Of a stretch of 64,000 nucleotides of DNA, positions 52,830-61,736 are shown one piece after another (position 1 is the first letter of the stretch; each line of letters begins with the position of its first letter). Source of the stretch: NORP240 sp942492445 (GTDB lineage: Bacteria > Pseudomonadota > Gammaproteobacteria > Pseudomonadales > Pseudohongiellaceae); the NCBI GenBank assembly GCA_942492445.1, contig CALOEW010000031.1, forward strand, positions 1 through 64,000, read 5' to 3'. Under the pieces are notes generated by a model. It saw only the letters and a list, made by a program, of their open reading frames with translations, ran no database searches and was not told the origin of the DNA. The position numbers and the translations under genes are program-made.

Positions 52830-52854
52830 GGGGTCAGCAAAGAATGCTGACCCC
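52830..52854. terminator. Hairpin between convergent genes
   Basis: A perfect 10-bp stem GGGGTCAGCA/TGCTGACCCC with a 5-nt loop, 2 bp from the stop codon of the leftward gene and just after the minimal family B palindrome. There is no T run, so intrinsic termination is uncertain; it may protect 3' ends. Confidence 0.55.
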
Positions 52855-52856
52855 AT

Positions 52857-53852
52857 TTACTGGCGGTTTTCTTCGGCTCGTGCCCCCTTGAGAATATTAG
52901 CCAGGCCATAGTTGCCCTCATGGCAGGCATATTCATAAAGTGGAAGTTCGGTCTTGTTCATCGGAAAGCTCGCGGTGAACGGACGCTGGAATACATCCGG
53001 ATTTTCCACCGTGAATTCATAGTGAATTTTGTCCGCTGCAATCCTGGTAAATCGCTCGGTCAGCAACAGATTGGTGCCAGTGCCCCAGGATTGCCCGGTG
53101 GTGCTGAAGGCGGCGGTCTTGTCAGTAAAATTGGTGGTTTCCACGACCAGGGTATTCCCTTCCCAGTGACCGCGTGAATCCCCCAGCCATTGCCGGATGC
53201 TGGAGGGTATATGCGATCTGCCGTCCAGCGGGATGATGCGCACGTCATGAATCATCTCCACCACGATGGCGACGTAACCCGGGCTCTGCACAATCTGTAT
53301 ATTGTTGTTGTAACCCGCTGGCAACACAGGCGGGCCGGTACTGAAACCAAGAATACAGCGTTCTGACAGGCCTCTGGATTCGGGGCCGTCGGCACCGAAA
53401 CCTGCCGCCCTGGTTCTCACGGGATGCCCGCCATCTGCCAGATGCTGCGCTACCCTCTGCTTTTCCTTTTCCGTCAGCGGCGGAATCTTACCGTCTTCCG
53501 GGTCCACGATAAGAGATAGCTGATTGAGAGCCGTGGCACGGGCACGGTCAGTCCAGAGTTCCTGCCCATAGGCGCCGGGGTCGCCTGCCCCGGGACCGTC
53601 CCGGTCTGCGGCGAGAGCCGCCTCTTTGGCGCTTTGCGCAAACTGAGCAGCCTCTTCATCGGAGAGCTCAGGGTCGGCCCTGTCGGCAAAAACGGCCGGT
53701 CTTTCCAGGGGTGTGAAGGTCCAGTAGTCCCATATTCCCTGTAAATCGGGAACACCCCAGGGTGTGAGTGATGCCTCAGTCTGTTGCTCTGCAGCTTTCA
53801 CGCCTCCGATGGTCATCATTAACGATAACGAAAAAAGCAGCAGCGTTTTCAT
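52857..53852 (-). CDS. Conserved secreted protein of unknown function
   Basis: 331 residues from the ATG at 53852, with a signal peptide at about 1-20 ending at VKA. The mature start SLTPWGVPDLQGIWDYWTFTPLERP is a pattern I associate with a widespread uncharacterised family of environmental bacteria; no catalytic motif is evident. Later segments WLGDSRGHWEGNTLVVETTNF and ERFTRIAADKIHYEFTVENP look like a beta-sandwich or lipocalin-type fold. The open frame extends 73 codons upstream without conserved features. It converges with the serine hydrolase gene. Confidence 0.75.
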   Translation of the reverse strand: MKTLLLFSLSLMMTIGGVKAAEQQTEASLTPWGVPDLQGIWDYWTFTPLERPAVFADRADPELSDEEAAQFAQSAKEAALAADRDGPGAGDPGAYGQELWTDRARATALNQLSLIVDPEDGKIPPLTEKEKQRVAQHLADGGHPVRTRAAGFGADGPESRGLSERCILGFSTGPPVLPAGYNNNIQIVQSPGYVAIVVEMIHDVRIIPLDGRSHIPSSIRQWLGDSRGHWEGNTLVVETTNFTDKTAAFSTTGQSWGTGTNLLLTERFTRIAADKIHYEFTVENPDVFQRPFTASFPMNKTELPLYEYACHEGNYGLANILKGARAEENRQ

Positions 53853-54558
53853 CCGATAGCCTGGCACTGTAAGTCTCAGGATCATTCTGTCGTCATCAAT
53901 CCTGAGGTCGTCAGGGGACCAATCAACCTGCATTGCCGATAAAGCCATTTCGAATACCCCACCACTTAACAGCCTGTTAAGTGCGCTTAAGAAACGTCTG
54001 ATTGACTGACTTCTTTTCATGGCTGTTTGTGAATATTCGGTTGAATTAAACAGGTTATACCGTGTTGTCATGTAAATTCAATACTCTCGCGAATCCATAA
54101 AAATCTACTGAGTTCCAATATCACCACCTCCTTGTAGTTTATTTTCAAGCACATTGGCGGGTTTGCCACGGCGCTGCTTTTGGCCGTGGCGGCGAATACG
54201 TCCATCAGATACCCGGCCATCCCCTGCCGGCAGACTCTGTCCTGGCTGTGGCGGCAGGAGGCCTGGTGCCCATGAAGCTGGACACTGTGTCAATTCAGAG
54301 ATACCTTCAATCCTCTAAATGGGAAGTCTCCACCGGCTTGTGGAACCGGATACCGGAATAGATCAATGAACGATTCCTGATTGAACGTTATTGCCGCCGG
54401 TGCCCCGCTGCCAGGTGGCACTGAAATGTAAGCTGGTTGAAACGCTGTTGTGTACAAACCCGGATAATGTGCGAGTGCTGCTACTAGTGAACCTCAGTGC
54501 CGATTGAACGGAAACCTTCTCGGAATGTATTAAAACGCGATCAATTTGGAGAAAAAAA
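53853..54558. other. Large intergenic region, about 700 bp
   Basis: Contains a perfect 19-bp palindrome (53964-53982) and a GCCACGGC/GCCGTGGC hairpin (54165-54190). I see no supported gene; open frames here lack a ribosome-binding site or coding character. Confidence 0.5.
53964..53982. promoter_or_regulatory. 19-bp perfect palindrome, possible operator
   Basis: ACTTAACAG, C, CTGTTAAGT: nine-base arms around a single central base, 112 bp ahead of the secreted unknown gene. The size and symmetry fit a dimeric regulator site; the core AACAGCCTG also resembles a family A terminus, so a repeat relic is the alternative. Confidence 0.4.
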
Positions 54559-55044
54559 ATGAACAACAGAATCCTGTCACTTCTTTGCCTCACCCTTCTC
54601 TCGACTGGTTTCTTTACCAGTCTCACACAGGCCCAGTCCTCCAACCATAACTACGACTTGAGCTGGATGAACGGCAGCCGCGTGCATACAGCCGAGAATG
54701 GTTCACGCATTTACGAGGCCTTCACCGGTGGCATGAACGGCATCGTAACCGGTACCGCCTTGTCGGTTGGTCCGGGTGATGCTGTATTCCGTGAATATCA
54801 CTACATCGGCCCCAATGAAGCAGGCCGGTATGGTCTGTCCGTGGCCAACACCGGTGGTGGTCTGGAGTGGAATTTCATGGGCTTCAAGAGCTACGAGACT
54901 GGCCGGATTACCTTTGAATCCGACAATGGTCAACGCACGGTAGCCTACTTTGCCAAACCCGGAGGTGCCGTGGGGGCCATGGTGCAAAGCACCGCTGACG
55001 GACAGGTCACCACCAGAGAATGGGACTTTCAACCGATTGAATAA
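54559..55044 (+). CDS. Secreted protein resembling DUF6265
   Basis: 161 residues with a signal peptide ending TQA. The pattern LSWMNGSRVHTAENGSRIYE, FTGGMNGIVTGTAL, FREYHYIGPNEAG and RITFESDNGQ resembles DUF6265-type lipocalin-like proteins (a Trp-Met-x-Gly start, a Met-x-Gly hinge, later strand repeats). No function is known. GGAGAAAAAA precedes the start. It is monocistronic by spacing. Confidence 0.7.
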   Translation: MNNRILSLLCLTLLSTGFFTSLTQAQSSNHNYDLSWMNGSRVHTAENGSRIYEAFTGGMNGIVTGTALSVGPGDAVFREYHYIGPNEAGRYGLSVANTGGGLEWNFMGFKSYETGRITFESDNGQRTVAYFAKPGGAVGAMVQSTADGQVTTREWDFQPIE

Positions 55045-55210
55045 GTAACCTCTGACAGGGATCCCGGGAATTCGGGCTGCAGTAAGGCAGATACCCGACA
55101 ACCTGTCACGAAACTGGACAATCTCCCACTTCAGGGATACCTTTTATTGTTACTATTCAAACCAGCACGTTTTCAGTTTCACTTTTCTCTCTGCATGACG
55201 GGAGTTATCC

Positions 55211-55762
55211 ATGTTTACAACCAGGCCAAAATACTCTGCCTTAGTATTCCTTCTGTTGTCGCTGGTCGCTCTGAACAGCGGATCAAGCCTGTCCCAGAAT
55301 TCCGACCGGAAATTGAATCTCACCGCCGACCTGTTCCGGTGCCTTACCGATATGACCAGGGCCGAGGGGGAGGATTTCTACGTGGACAATCTCCTGGGTA
55401 ACCTCGGCGCCACCCTGGCTGCAGCAAATTCCCCAAGCGGCGGCACCTTCCCCCCGGGTTCCGTTGTCTCACTGATACCCAGCGAGATTATGGTCAAGCA
55501 CCGTGAGGGCTGGAACCCGGAAACCAACGACTGGGAATTCATCGAGCTGGATTTTTCCAGTAGCGAGGCAGAATTTTCGGCCCGTGGCACCACCGAGGTG
55601 GAGAACCGCTATGGTAACAATTGTTATGGCTGCCATCAGCTGGCCGGGCCGGAGTGGGACTTGATCTGCGGGAAAAAACATGGCTGCGCTCCGCTGTCGG
55701 TACCCAGGGAGCTCATCCTCGGCATGCAGGTCAACGATCCCCGCTGCATCAGGGAAGATTGA
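55211..55762 (+). CDS. Secreted CxxCH (c-type heme) protein, possibly cytochrome P460-like
   Basis: 183 residues: a signal peptide ending about residue 29 and a C-terminal heme-binding motif CYGCH at 138-142. Segments FPPGSVVSLIPSEIMVKHR and WEFIELDFSSSE precede it, a layout with the heme motif near the C-terminus that recalls cytochrome P460 / cytochrome c'-beta proteins. Four other cysteines (about 44, 153, 159, 179) could form disulfides. GGAGTTATCC precedes the ATG. The P460 link is tentative. Confidence 0.65.
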   Translation: MFTTRPKYSALVFLLLSLVALNSGSSLSQNSDRKLNLTADLFRCLTDMTRAEGEDFYVDNLLGNLGATLAAANSPSGGTFPPGSVVSLIPSEIMVKHREGWNPETNDWEFIELDFSSSEAEFSARGTTEVENRYGNNCYGCHQLAGPEWDLICGKKHGCAPLSVPRELILGMQVNDPRCIRED

Positions 55763-55934
55763 AAGCGAATGGCCTCCTGCGTAAAGCGCGTCCGGCTTCC
55801 TTGCGATGCACGTTTCTGACCGGCAATTCCCTTATTGGAACTGATGTCCCAGCTCATTGCTGTCCCACAATATCATGACCGGAGGGCTTGCAGTGCAAGT
55901 GACGATCTGTGACACGACGACCAGGGTCCCCGGA

Positions 55935-56630
55935 TCAATGACGATGATCACCTGCCTGACCAGAGTTCAAGGCCCGAACCAGCGGATGGGATTCATTGTC
56001 ACCCATGTCGACGAAATCCATACCAAAATAGTCAGATTGCCGCCATTGCGGCCACGGTGAATCTTCGCTCCCGTAGAGTGACCTTAACTCCATGACCTTC
56101 CTATAACCCTGCCGTTGGTATTCGATACGCAATGGCAGCTCAAGAGCGACAAGCCAGTGAACGGTGGTTTCCAGACCTTGAAGATTAGCTGTCTGAACGA
56201 CCACTTCCTGATTCGAAATGCGATAGCGATTTGTCTCTGCCATAGTTTTCAAAGTGTCCAGATCAAACAACGCTCCCAACTGCTGCCATTCCGGTTCTGA
56301 CTCCTCCAGTAGCCTGAAATCCGCCGGGTAGTACTCGATATAGGTTTTGAAATCGTGATACACCTGCAGGTAGACGATTTCGCCAACGCCGTTTTTTTCC
56401 CAGACATCGCTGACCTTTTCCCGCTCATAGGCAATCAGTCTGTCGTTACGACGCAGAATCCAGTCATCTCGATCGCTGATTTCCCCTGACGGCTCAATCC
56501 GGTAGGTTGAAAAACTGCCTACCAGGTCTTGCCCAGAAGCTAAGGGGCTGATCGTCAACCTGTGGCTTTCCTCAGCCAGGACAGCAGACATTAGACCCAG
56601 AAAAACTAACGCACGAAGAACAATTTTCAT
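55935..56630 (-). CDS. Secreted protein of unknown function downstream of alkaline phosphatase
   Basis: 231 residues from the ATG at 56630, which gives a signal peptide ending VLA. The mature part (FSTYRIEPSGEISDRDDWIL, GEIVYLQVYHDFKTYIEYYP, NQEVVVQTANLQGLETTVHWL) looks like a single periplasmic beta domain. No motif or family recognised. It follows phoA on the same strand after 137 bp and a hairpin, so it may be partly co-expressed. Confidence 0.7.
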   Translation of the reverse strand: MKIVLRALVFLGLMSAVLAEESHRLTISPLASGQDLVGSFSTYRIEPSGEISDRDDWILRRNDRLIAYEREKVSDVWEKNGVGEIVYLQVYHDFKTYIEYYPADFRLLEESEPEWQQLGALFDLDTLKTMAETNRYRISNQEVVVQTANLQGLETTVHWLVALELPLRIEYQRQGYRKVMELRSLYGSEDSPWPQWRQSDYFGMDFVDMGDNESHPLVRALNSGQAGDHRH

Positions 56631-56716
56631 TACAGTTTCACCTTTGAACTCACTCATCAACTGCACAAGGCATCCGGCCCGACAATGAACCGCACCTGCC
56701 CCGAATCCCAACCGCG

Positions 56717-56749
56717 AAAAGCAGTACCGACATATCGCCGGTACTGCTT
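56717..56749 (-). terminator. Hairpin downstream of phoA
   Basis: AAGCAGTACCG/CGGTACTGCTT 11-bp stem with a 9-nt loop and a short T4 tail on the minus strand, 20 bp after the phoA stop; a probable, perhaps leaky, terminator. Confidence 0.7.
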
Positions 56750-56767
56750 CTATCGCGAAGGCAGGTA

Positions 56768-58399
56768 CTATTTATTTTTGCCTTTGGCTTTGCCTTTGGC
56801 TTTGCCTTTGCCCTTGGCTTTGCCATTGCCGCCGCCGTTACCAAAGATAACTTTCTTCAGATCATTACTGGCCGCTTCAACCATCACGTGGTAGATGAAG
56901 TTCTGTTCCATCACACCGCGGACGTTTTCCGCACCGGCACCCATGGCGTAAATGGCTACATCTTCGCCGGAGTGGGTCTCACTGCTCAGGGGTACCAGGA
57001 CCTCGGGGTGGAACCCTTCATCTTCGGTGTCAACCAACTCCAAGTTCGCACGACCACTTTGAGGAGCAAGTCCATAAATCGCATCGGCTGTTCCGGCACC
57101 GGGCAATTCCGCAAAGCCAATACCATTGGTGTAACCGAGGGTGGTGTAAGGCATGCTGTCTGCCGCCAGGGCCGGTTCAGTGGCACCAACGTTTACCACT
57201 TTACCCAGGATCGGATTACCCCGCTTCGGGTAGCCGGCAATGGTGAACACATGGCTGTGATCAGCAGTAACGATAAGCAGGGTTTCGTCGTCCGCCTTGT
57301 CCATGGCCACCTGAATTGCTTCAGCGAAGGCGATGGTATCGTCCAGAGCACGATACGGGTTCGTGGCATGGTGAGCATGATCGATACGACCAGATTCGAC
57401 GTGCAGAAACCACTGATCGTTTTCATTGAGAAGGTCGATGGCCTTCCCGGTCATTTCGGCAATAGAGGGTTCTCCAGCTGCATCGAAAGGTCGGTCATAT
57501 TCATACTCCATGTGACTTTCTTCGAACAGGGCCAAGAGATGATCTACATCGCCGGGCTGTATTGCATCAAACTGGTCCTTGTTCCAGATATATTCAGCGT
57601 TAGGATAGTTACTTTTCCACATCGCGGTCAGATCCACACCATCGGTCCGGTCCCCTTCCACTGCGCTGGTCGCATCACCGGAATTGTAGGCCGCATCTTT
57701 GGGCAGGAAATGTCGACGTCCGCCACCCATCGCAACTTCAAGACCATCACCGTATGGGAAATTCACCAGCTGCCAGGCGATATCCTTACATCCGGCATCT
57801 ATCGCCGCCTGAGGCATATCACTGATGTCCTCCCAGTTTCGGTCCGCTGAATGTGCGTAAGTCGCAGCGGGAGTCGCGTGAGTAATACGAGCCGTAGAAA
57901 CCACGCCGGTGGCCCAGCCTGCCATCTCGGCTGATTCAAGCAATGAGGTCGTTTCATTACCGAATACAGTCGAACAATCGCCACGAACAATATTCTGGTT
58001 TACTCCAACCACACCCACATCGGTCTTGATGCCGTGTACCATGGCGGTCATGGTGCCTGCTGAGTCAGGAACCTGGGAATCTACGTTGTAGACCTTGGAA
58101 AGAGCGACATTGGGCATGGTCTCGAAACTGAGGTAGTGCTCTTCACCCTGCATACCCATGAGCTGACCGGCACGGATTCTGGCAGCTGTTACGGTGCTCA
58201 CTCCCATACCGTCACCGACGAACAGGATAATTTTCTTGGCTTTTTTCTGCCTGACTCCCTTGCCCAGTTCAACAGATTGTTGAACCCAGCTTTGACCGAG
58301 GGCTGTCCATTCCTCAGCGCTGTCCTGTGCTGAAACGGAAGTTGCCATCGTTGCCGCAGCCAACATACCAATCGCTGACGCTAAAACTTTTTTGCGCAT
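56768..58399 (-). CDS. phoA: Alkaline phosphatase with Lys/Gly-rich C-terminal tail
   Basis: Periplasmic or secreted phosphomonoesterase. The 543 residues start with a signal peptide ending SAQ. Metal and catalytic residues are all visible: Asp in LFVGDGMGVS (about 63), nucleophile Ser in PDSAGTMTAM (about 113), VESGRIDHAHHATNP, and IVTADHSHVF. The last 20 or so residues are alternating Gly-Lys-Ala (GKAKGKGKAKGK), absent from classical PhoA. A three-unit Pho-like array lies 76-104 bp upstream. GGAG precedes the ATG. Confidence 0.95.
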   Translation of the reverse strand: MRKKVLASAIGMLAAATMATSVSAQDSAEEWTALGQSWVQQSVELGKGVRQKKAKKIILFVGDGMGVSTVTAARIRAGQLMGMQGEEHYLSFETMPNVALSKVYNVDSQVPDSAGTMTAMVHGIKTDVGVVGVNQNIVRGDCSTVFGNETTSLLESAEMAGWATGVVSTARITHATPAATYAHSADRNWEDISDMPQAAIDAGCKDIAWQLVNFPYGDGLEVAMGGGRRHFLPKDAAYNSGDATSAVEGDRTDGVDLTAMWKSNYPNAEYIWNKDQFDAIQPGDVDHLLALFEESHMEYEYDRPFDAAGEPSIAEMTGKAIDLLNENDQWFLHVESGRIDHAHHATNPYRALDDTIAFAEAIQVAMDKADDETLLIVTADHSHVFTIAGYPKRGNPILGKVVNVGATEPALAADSMPYTTLGYTNGIGFAELPGAGTADAIYGLAPQSGRANLELVDTEDEGFHPEVLVPLSSETHSGEDVAIYAMGAGAENVRGVMEQNFIYHVMVEAASNDLKKVIFGNGGGNGKAKGKGKAKGKAKGKNK

Positions 58400-58474
58400 T
58401 ATATTCTCCTGGATTTGAGTGCAAAATCGTGATTGAAAGCACGTTGAAATTTAAAGGGAGATAATTAAAAGAAA

Positions 58475-58503
58475 TTGGCAGGTCAATGACATTTTCGTGA
58501 ATT
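58475..58503 (-). promoter_or_regulatory. Putative Pho box array upstream of phoA
   Basis: Minus strand half-sites AATTCAC, ATGTCAT and CTGCCAA, each separated by 4 bp (GAAA, TGAC). The central and right units fit the PhoB consensus, the outer left one poorly. Confidence 0.65.
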
Positions 58504-58640
58504 TTTTATTGCCAGAATATTTCACTGCACCAGCCGGAATGAAATAATAGTCCTTTATTGACCTTCGTCAACGTGCCTTAAGCCTGCAATTTGCATAATG
58601 AGGGACGTGCAATTTTTCGTGTTGATTCAGGGTAAGCATC

Positions 58641-59465
58641 ATGCCGGCATTCAAAAAAATATTCGTAGTCATCGACCCAACAACTGATAATCAGTCAGCA
58701 CTTGCGAGTGCAGTCTGGATAGCGAGCCATAACAAAGACATAAGCTTGCATGTTTACGAAGCAATACATAATGATGGAAAAAATATGGATCCTGTTGCCT
58801 TGGAGCGGGTTGAAGTGGCAAGGCATCATGCCTGGCTGGAGACGCTGGTTGCAAAAGTGAGTGAGGCGGGGAATGCCGTTGAGATTGAAATCGAGTGGAC
58901 CAGTCAGTGGCGTGACGCAATAGCTCCGGCAGCTGAAAGATCTGCCGCAGATCTGATTGTAAAGGCTGCGAGCGTTCACAGTGGTGCCGGGCGACGGCTG
59001 TTGAAGACTGCTGATTGGACCTTGCTGCGGCACGCCCACTGTCCTGTCTATCTAGTCAAGCAGGACACCATCAAGCCGGGTGCGAAGGTCCTGGTTGCAC
59101 TTGATATCGCCAGGCAGGACGATCTGCATACCGAATTAAATAATCGCGTTATCGAGTACGGCAACATGCTGGTGGACCTTATCCCTGAGGCCGAACTGCA
59201 TGCGGTTAATTCTTATAGCGGGTCTGAAAGTTTTGTGTACCAGTCCGACCTGGCAGATAAAGTTGGGGTAGAACGCACGTCTGCGCACACGGTCGACGGA
59301 ACGCCGGAAAAAGTCATTCCGCAAGTTGCGGAGAAAATTGAAGCGCAGATTGTTGTGATTGGAACCGCCGCCAGAGACGGCATCAAGGCAGCTGTCATAG
59401 GTAATACTGCCGAGAAAATTCTCGACGCACTGCATACGAATATTCTCACTGTCAGCCATTCCTGA
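58641..59465 (+). CDS. Tandem-domain universal stress protein (UspE-like)
   Basis: 274 residues with two UspA domains: residues 1-145 (FKKIFVVIDPTTDNQSALASAV ... HCPVYLVK) and 150-274 (AKVLVALDIARQDDLH ... VVIGTAARDGIKAAVIGNTAEKIL). The second domain has the G-x2-G-x-type ATP-binding loop in altered form. Two-domain Usp proteins of this size support survival under stress; the ligand is unknown. Divergent from phoA, sharing a 240-bp intergenic region. Confidence 0.92.
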   Translation: MPAFKKIFVVIDPTTDNQSALASAVWIASHNKDISLHVYEAIHNDGKNMDPVALERVEVARHHAWLETLVAKVSEAGNAVEIEIEWTSQWRDAIAPAAERSAADLIVKAASVHSGAGRRLLKTADWTLLRHAHCPVYLVKQDTIKPGAKVLVALDIARQDDLHTELNNRVIEYGNMLVDLIPEAELHAVNSYSGSESFVYQSDLADKVGVERTSAHTVDGTPEKVIPQVAEKIEAQIVVIGTAARDGIKAAVIGNTAEKILDALHTNILTVSHS

Positions 59466-59816
59466 GCCCCGGGCAGAATGGCTTCAGGCACGGCACAGTG
59501 GCAGGGTTGCGGGCCTTTGAATGACAGGCAGCCCGCGGCTCAGTCACAATACTCTTAAAGGCAGATTCAAATTGTCATTTTTCCCAGATAGTTAACCACA
59601 ATTTATAAAAACGTAAGTTTTTCAGAGGTTCCGTGGGTTTTTCGCCCGACTAATGACTCAGAAAGGTCAGGAGCCGTCAAAATTTCTGATTTCAGCTTCT
59701 TTCTCAATCAAAGCGCCCATTGTCAGCTGAACTCAGCCAGCAATTAAGGGGAGAAGGTGACGCATCGAATAGCGAACTTCCTCAGTTACCTCGGGATTTT
59801 ATCCGGTAAACCGGCT
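59466..59816. other. Intergenic region between usp and opgH 3' ends
   Basis: 350 bp between convergent genes. It holds a small AAAAAC/GTTTTT hairpin (59607-59622) directly followed by CAGAGGTTCC, a family B end fragment. No gene is supported. Confidence 0.5.
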
Positions 59817-61736
59817 TCACCGCTCAAGTAACTGGACGAGCTCCCGTTTCGGATATACCTTTTGTTCCATAAGCGCCACGGCCAGACGCCGCTTCATGAT
59901 GGGTGGTGGAAACTGCTCCTCCGGTGTACCCAGAACGCCAAAGCGCGACAGCAGCCCACCGATACTCTTGCTTCCACTCAGGGCCGACAGGGGAATAGCC
60001 ATGACCAGACCGGCAATCATCGGCAGCATCCAGAACAGAAGGGGCGACGACAGCCATGCCAGATGAACAGCCACCAAAACACCTGCCAGGGTTTGCCCTC
60101 CATGCTGGCGCAGCAGCTCCCGCCAGGGGATTAACCGACCACGTCGCTGCTGCGCCGACCACCCCGAGTCCTGCCCCCGGGCTATTTCCCACAAATGTCT
60201 GCTGTGCAACATCATCACAATCGGCGCATGGAGTATCGACAGCATAAGTTCCAGAAATGCACCCAGCAGGAGTCTGAATAGACCCAGTCCACGGAGTTCT
60301 TCGCGATGGAAGATCCCGCTGGCGATACCCAGCAGCTTTGGCAGCAACAGCAGAGTCATGGTAAAGAGAAACAACCCGATCATTCGCTCCGCATCAAACA
60401 CCAGACCACCGAACAGCAGCCGCTGGGTCTCACTGAGGTCGGCTACCGGCTGCCGGGCCAGTAGGGTACTTAACACCAGCCCAACCGTCACCATGGCCAG
60501 CCAGATAAGAGAAGTAAAGTAATTCATCACACCCATAAGCATGTGGGCCCGGTTCGGCCAGCGCAGCCCGCGCGCAGAGATCACCGCCAGGTGCTGCACA
60601 TTCCCCTGCGCCCAGCGACGATCACGCACTGCGGCATCCAGCAGCGTCGGTGGACACTCCTCCCAGGAACCCGGGAGCCCCGGTAACATCCTGACCGTCC
60701 ATCCGGCCCGGCGGAGCAGTGCCGCCTCCACGAAATCATGGGAACGTATTTCCCCGCCAAAGGGGCGTGGCCCCGGCATGCGCGGCAGCCCTGCTGATTC
60801 TGCAAATGCGCGGATCCGGATAATGGCGTTGTGTCCCCAGTAATTGCCATCATGACCCTGCCAGGCATTGAGCCCCCGGGCAAAAACCGGTCCGTAGACG
60901 ACACCGGCGAATTGCTGCAGGCGGGCGTACAGCGTATCTCCCCCATAGAGACGCGGAAGCGTCTGTAAGATACCGGCGCGAGAGTCGGCATCCATCTCAC
61001 GGACCAGGGTCGCAAGAGTCTCCCCTGCAATGAGGCTGTCGGCGTCTAGTACCACCATGTAGTCATATCGCCGCCCCCATCGACTGATGAATTCCCGGAT
61101 ATTGCCCGCTTTGCGGGCCGTATTCTGGTTCCTGCGGCGATACCAGACCGGCATGAAACCCGACAGTCGCTCCCGCAGAGAGTTTACAGCCGCCACTTCC
61201 CTCGAGAGGACGTGGGTATCGCGACTATCCGAAAGAACAAATATTTCGAAATGCCGCTCTAGATTCAGAAGCTCCAGTTCTTCGGCCATGGCCGTCAAGG
61301 CGGAGCAGGCACTGATCGGGTCCTCGTTGTAAATCGGCATCAACAGCACGGTCTTGCCCCGCAGGGGAACATCCCGGCCAGCCATCCCTCTGTCCCGACC
61401 GGCAAACAGACCGGCGACCGCTGCCATGGCCGTCAGGGCAACCCAACCGAAGGTGAGTGTAAACAGACCCAGCAGCAACCAGAGCAATACCGAGATCCAG
61501 GCCGCTGCCGTTCCCCAGGCAGCGGCAGCGGCATTGGCTCCGTTCAATGGCAGGATCAGCGCCATCTGGTAACTGGCTGCCACGGTCAGCGCCAGGCTAC
61601 CACCAAATGTGAGCAGGCGCGCCAGCGTGGTGGTAATGTCCACAGCGGCAAAGCGGGTTTTCGGATGGTGTGACAGTGCCTGGGTCGGCATCCTCAGTGG
61701 TGCAATGGGGGGTGTAGTGGGCCAGGCCTGCATCAT
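59817..61736 (-). CDS. opgH: Glucans biosynthesis glucosyltransferase H
   Basis: Inner-membrane GT2 enzyme that makes the beta-1,2-glucan backbone of osmoregulated periplasmic glucans and exports it. About 639 residues from the ATG at 61736, which overlaps the opgG stop as ATGA. N-terminal membrane segments, then the catalytic core MPIYNEDP, VVLDADSLIAGETL and the acceptor motif RDRRWAQGNVQH, followed by four or more C-terminal membrane segments. Shorter than E. coli OpgH (about 847) because both N- and C-terminal extensions are reduced. Confidence 0.95.
   Translation of the reverse strand: MMQAWPTTPPIAPLRMPTQALSHHPKTRFAAVDITTTLARLLTFGGSLALTVAASYQMALILPLNGANAAAAAWGTAAAWISVLLWLLLGLFTLTFGWVALTAMAAVAGLFAGRDRGMAGRDVPLRGKTVLLMPIYNEDPISACSALTAMAEELELLNLERHFEIFVLSDSRDTHVLSREVAAVNSLRERLSGFMPVWYRRRNQNTARKAGNIREFISRWGRRYDYMVVLDADSLIAGETLATLVREMDADSRAGILQTLPRLYGGDTLYARLQQFAGVVYGPVFARGLNAWQGHDGNYWGHNAIIRIRAFAESAGLPRMPGPRPFGGEIRSHDFVEAALLRRAGWTVRMLPGLPGSWEECPPTLLDAAVRDRRWAQGNVQHLAVISARGLRWPNRAHMLMGVMNYFTSLIWLAMVTVGLVLSTLLARQPVADLSETQRLLFGGLVFDAERMIGLFLFTMTLLLLPKLLGIASGIFHREELRGLGLFRLLLGAFLELMLSILHAPIVMMLHSRHLWEIARGQDSGWSAQQRRGRLIPWRELLRQHGGQTLAGVLVAVHLAWLSSPLLFWMLPMIAGLVMAIPLSALSGSKSIGGLLSRFGVLGTPEEQFPPPIMKRRLAVALMEQKVYPKRELVQLLER

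Noticed and set aside
56888..57850. A 320-residue plus-strand frame
   Set aside because: Antisense to phoA; no recognisable domains or ribosome-binding site.
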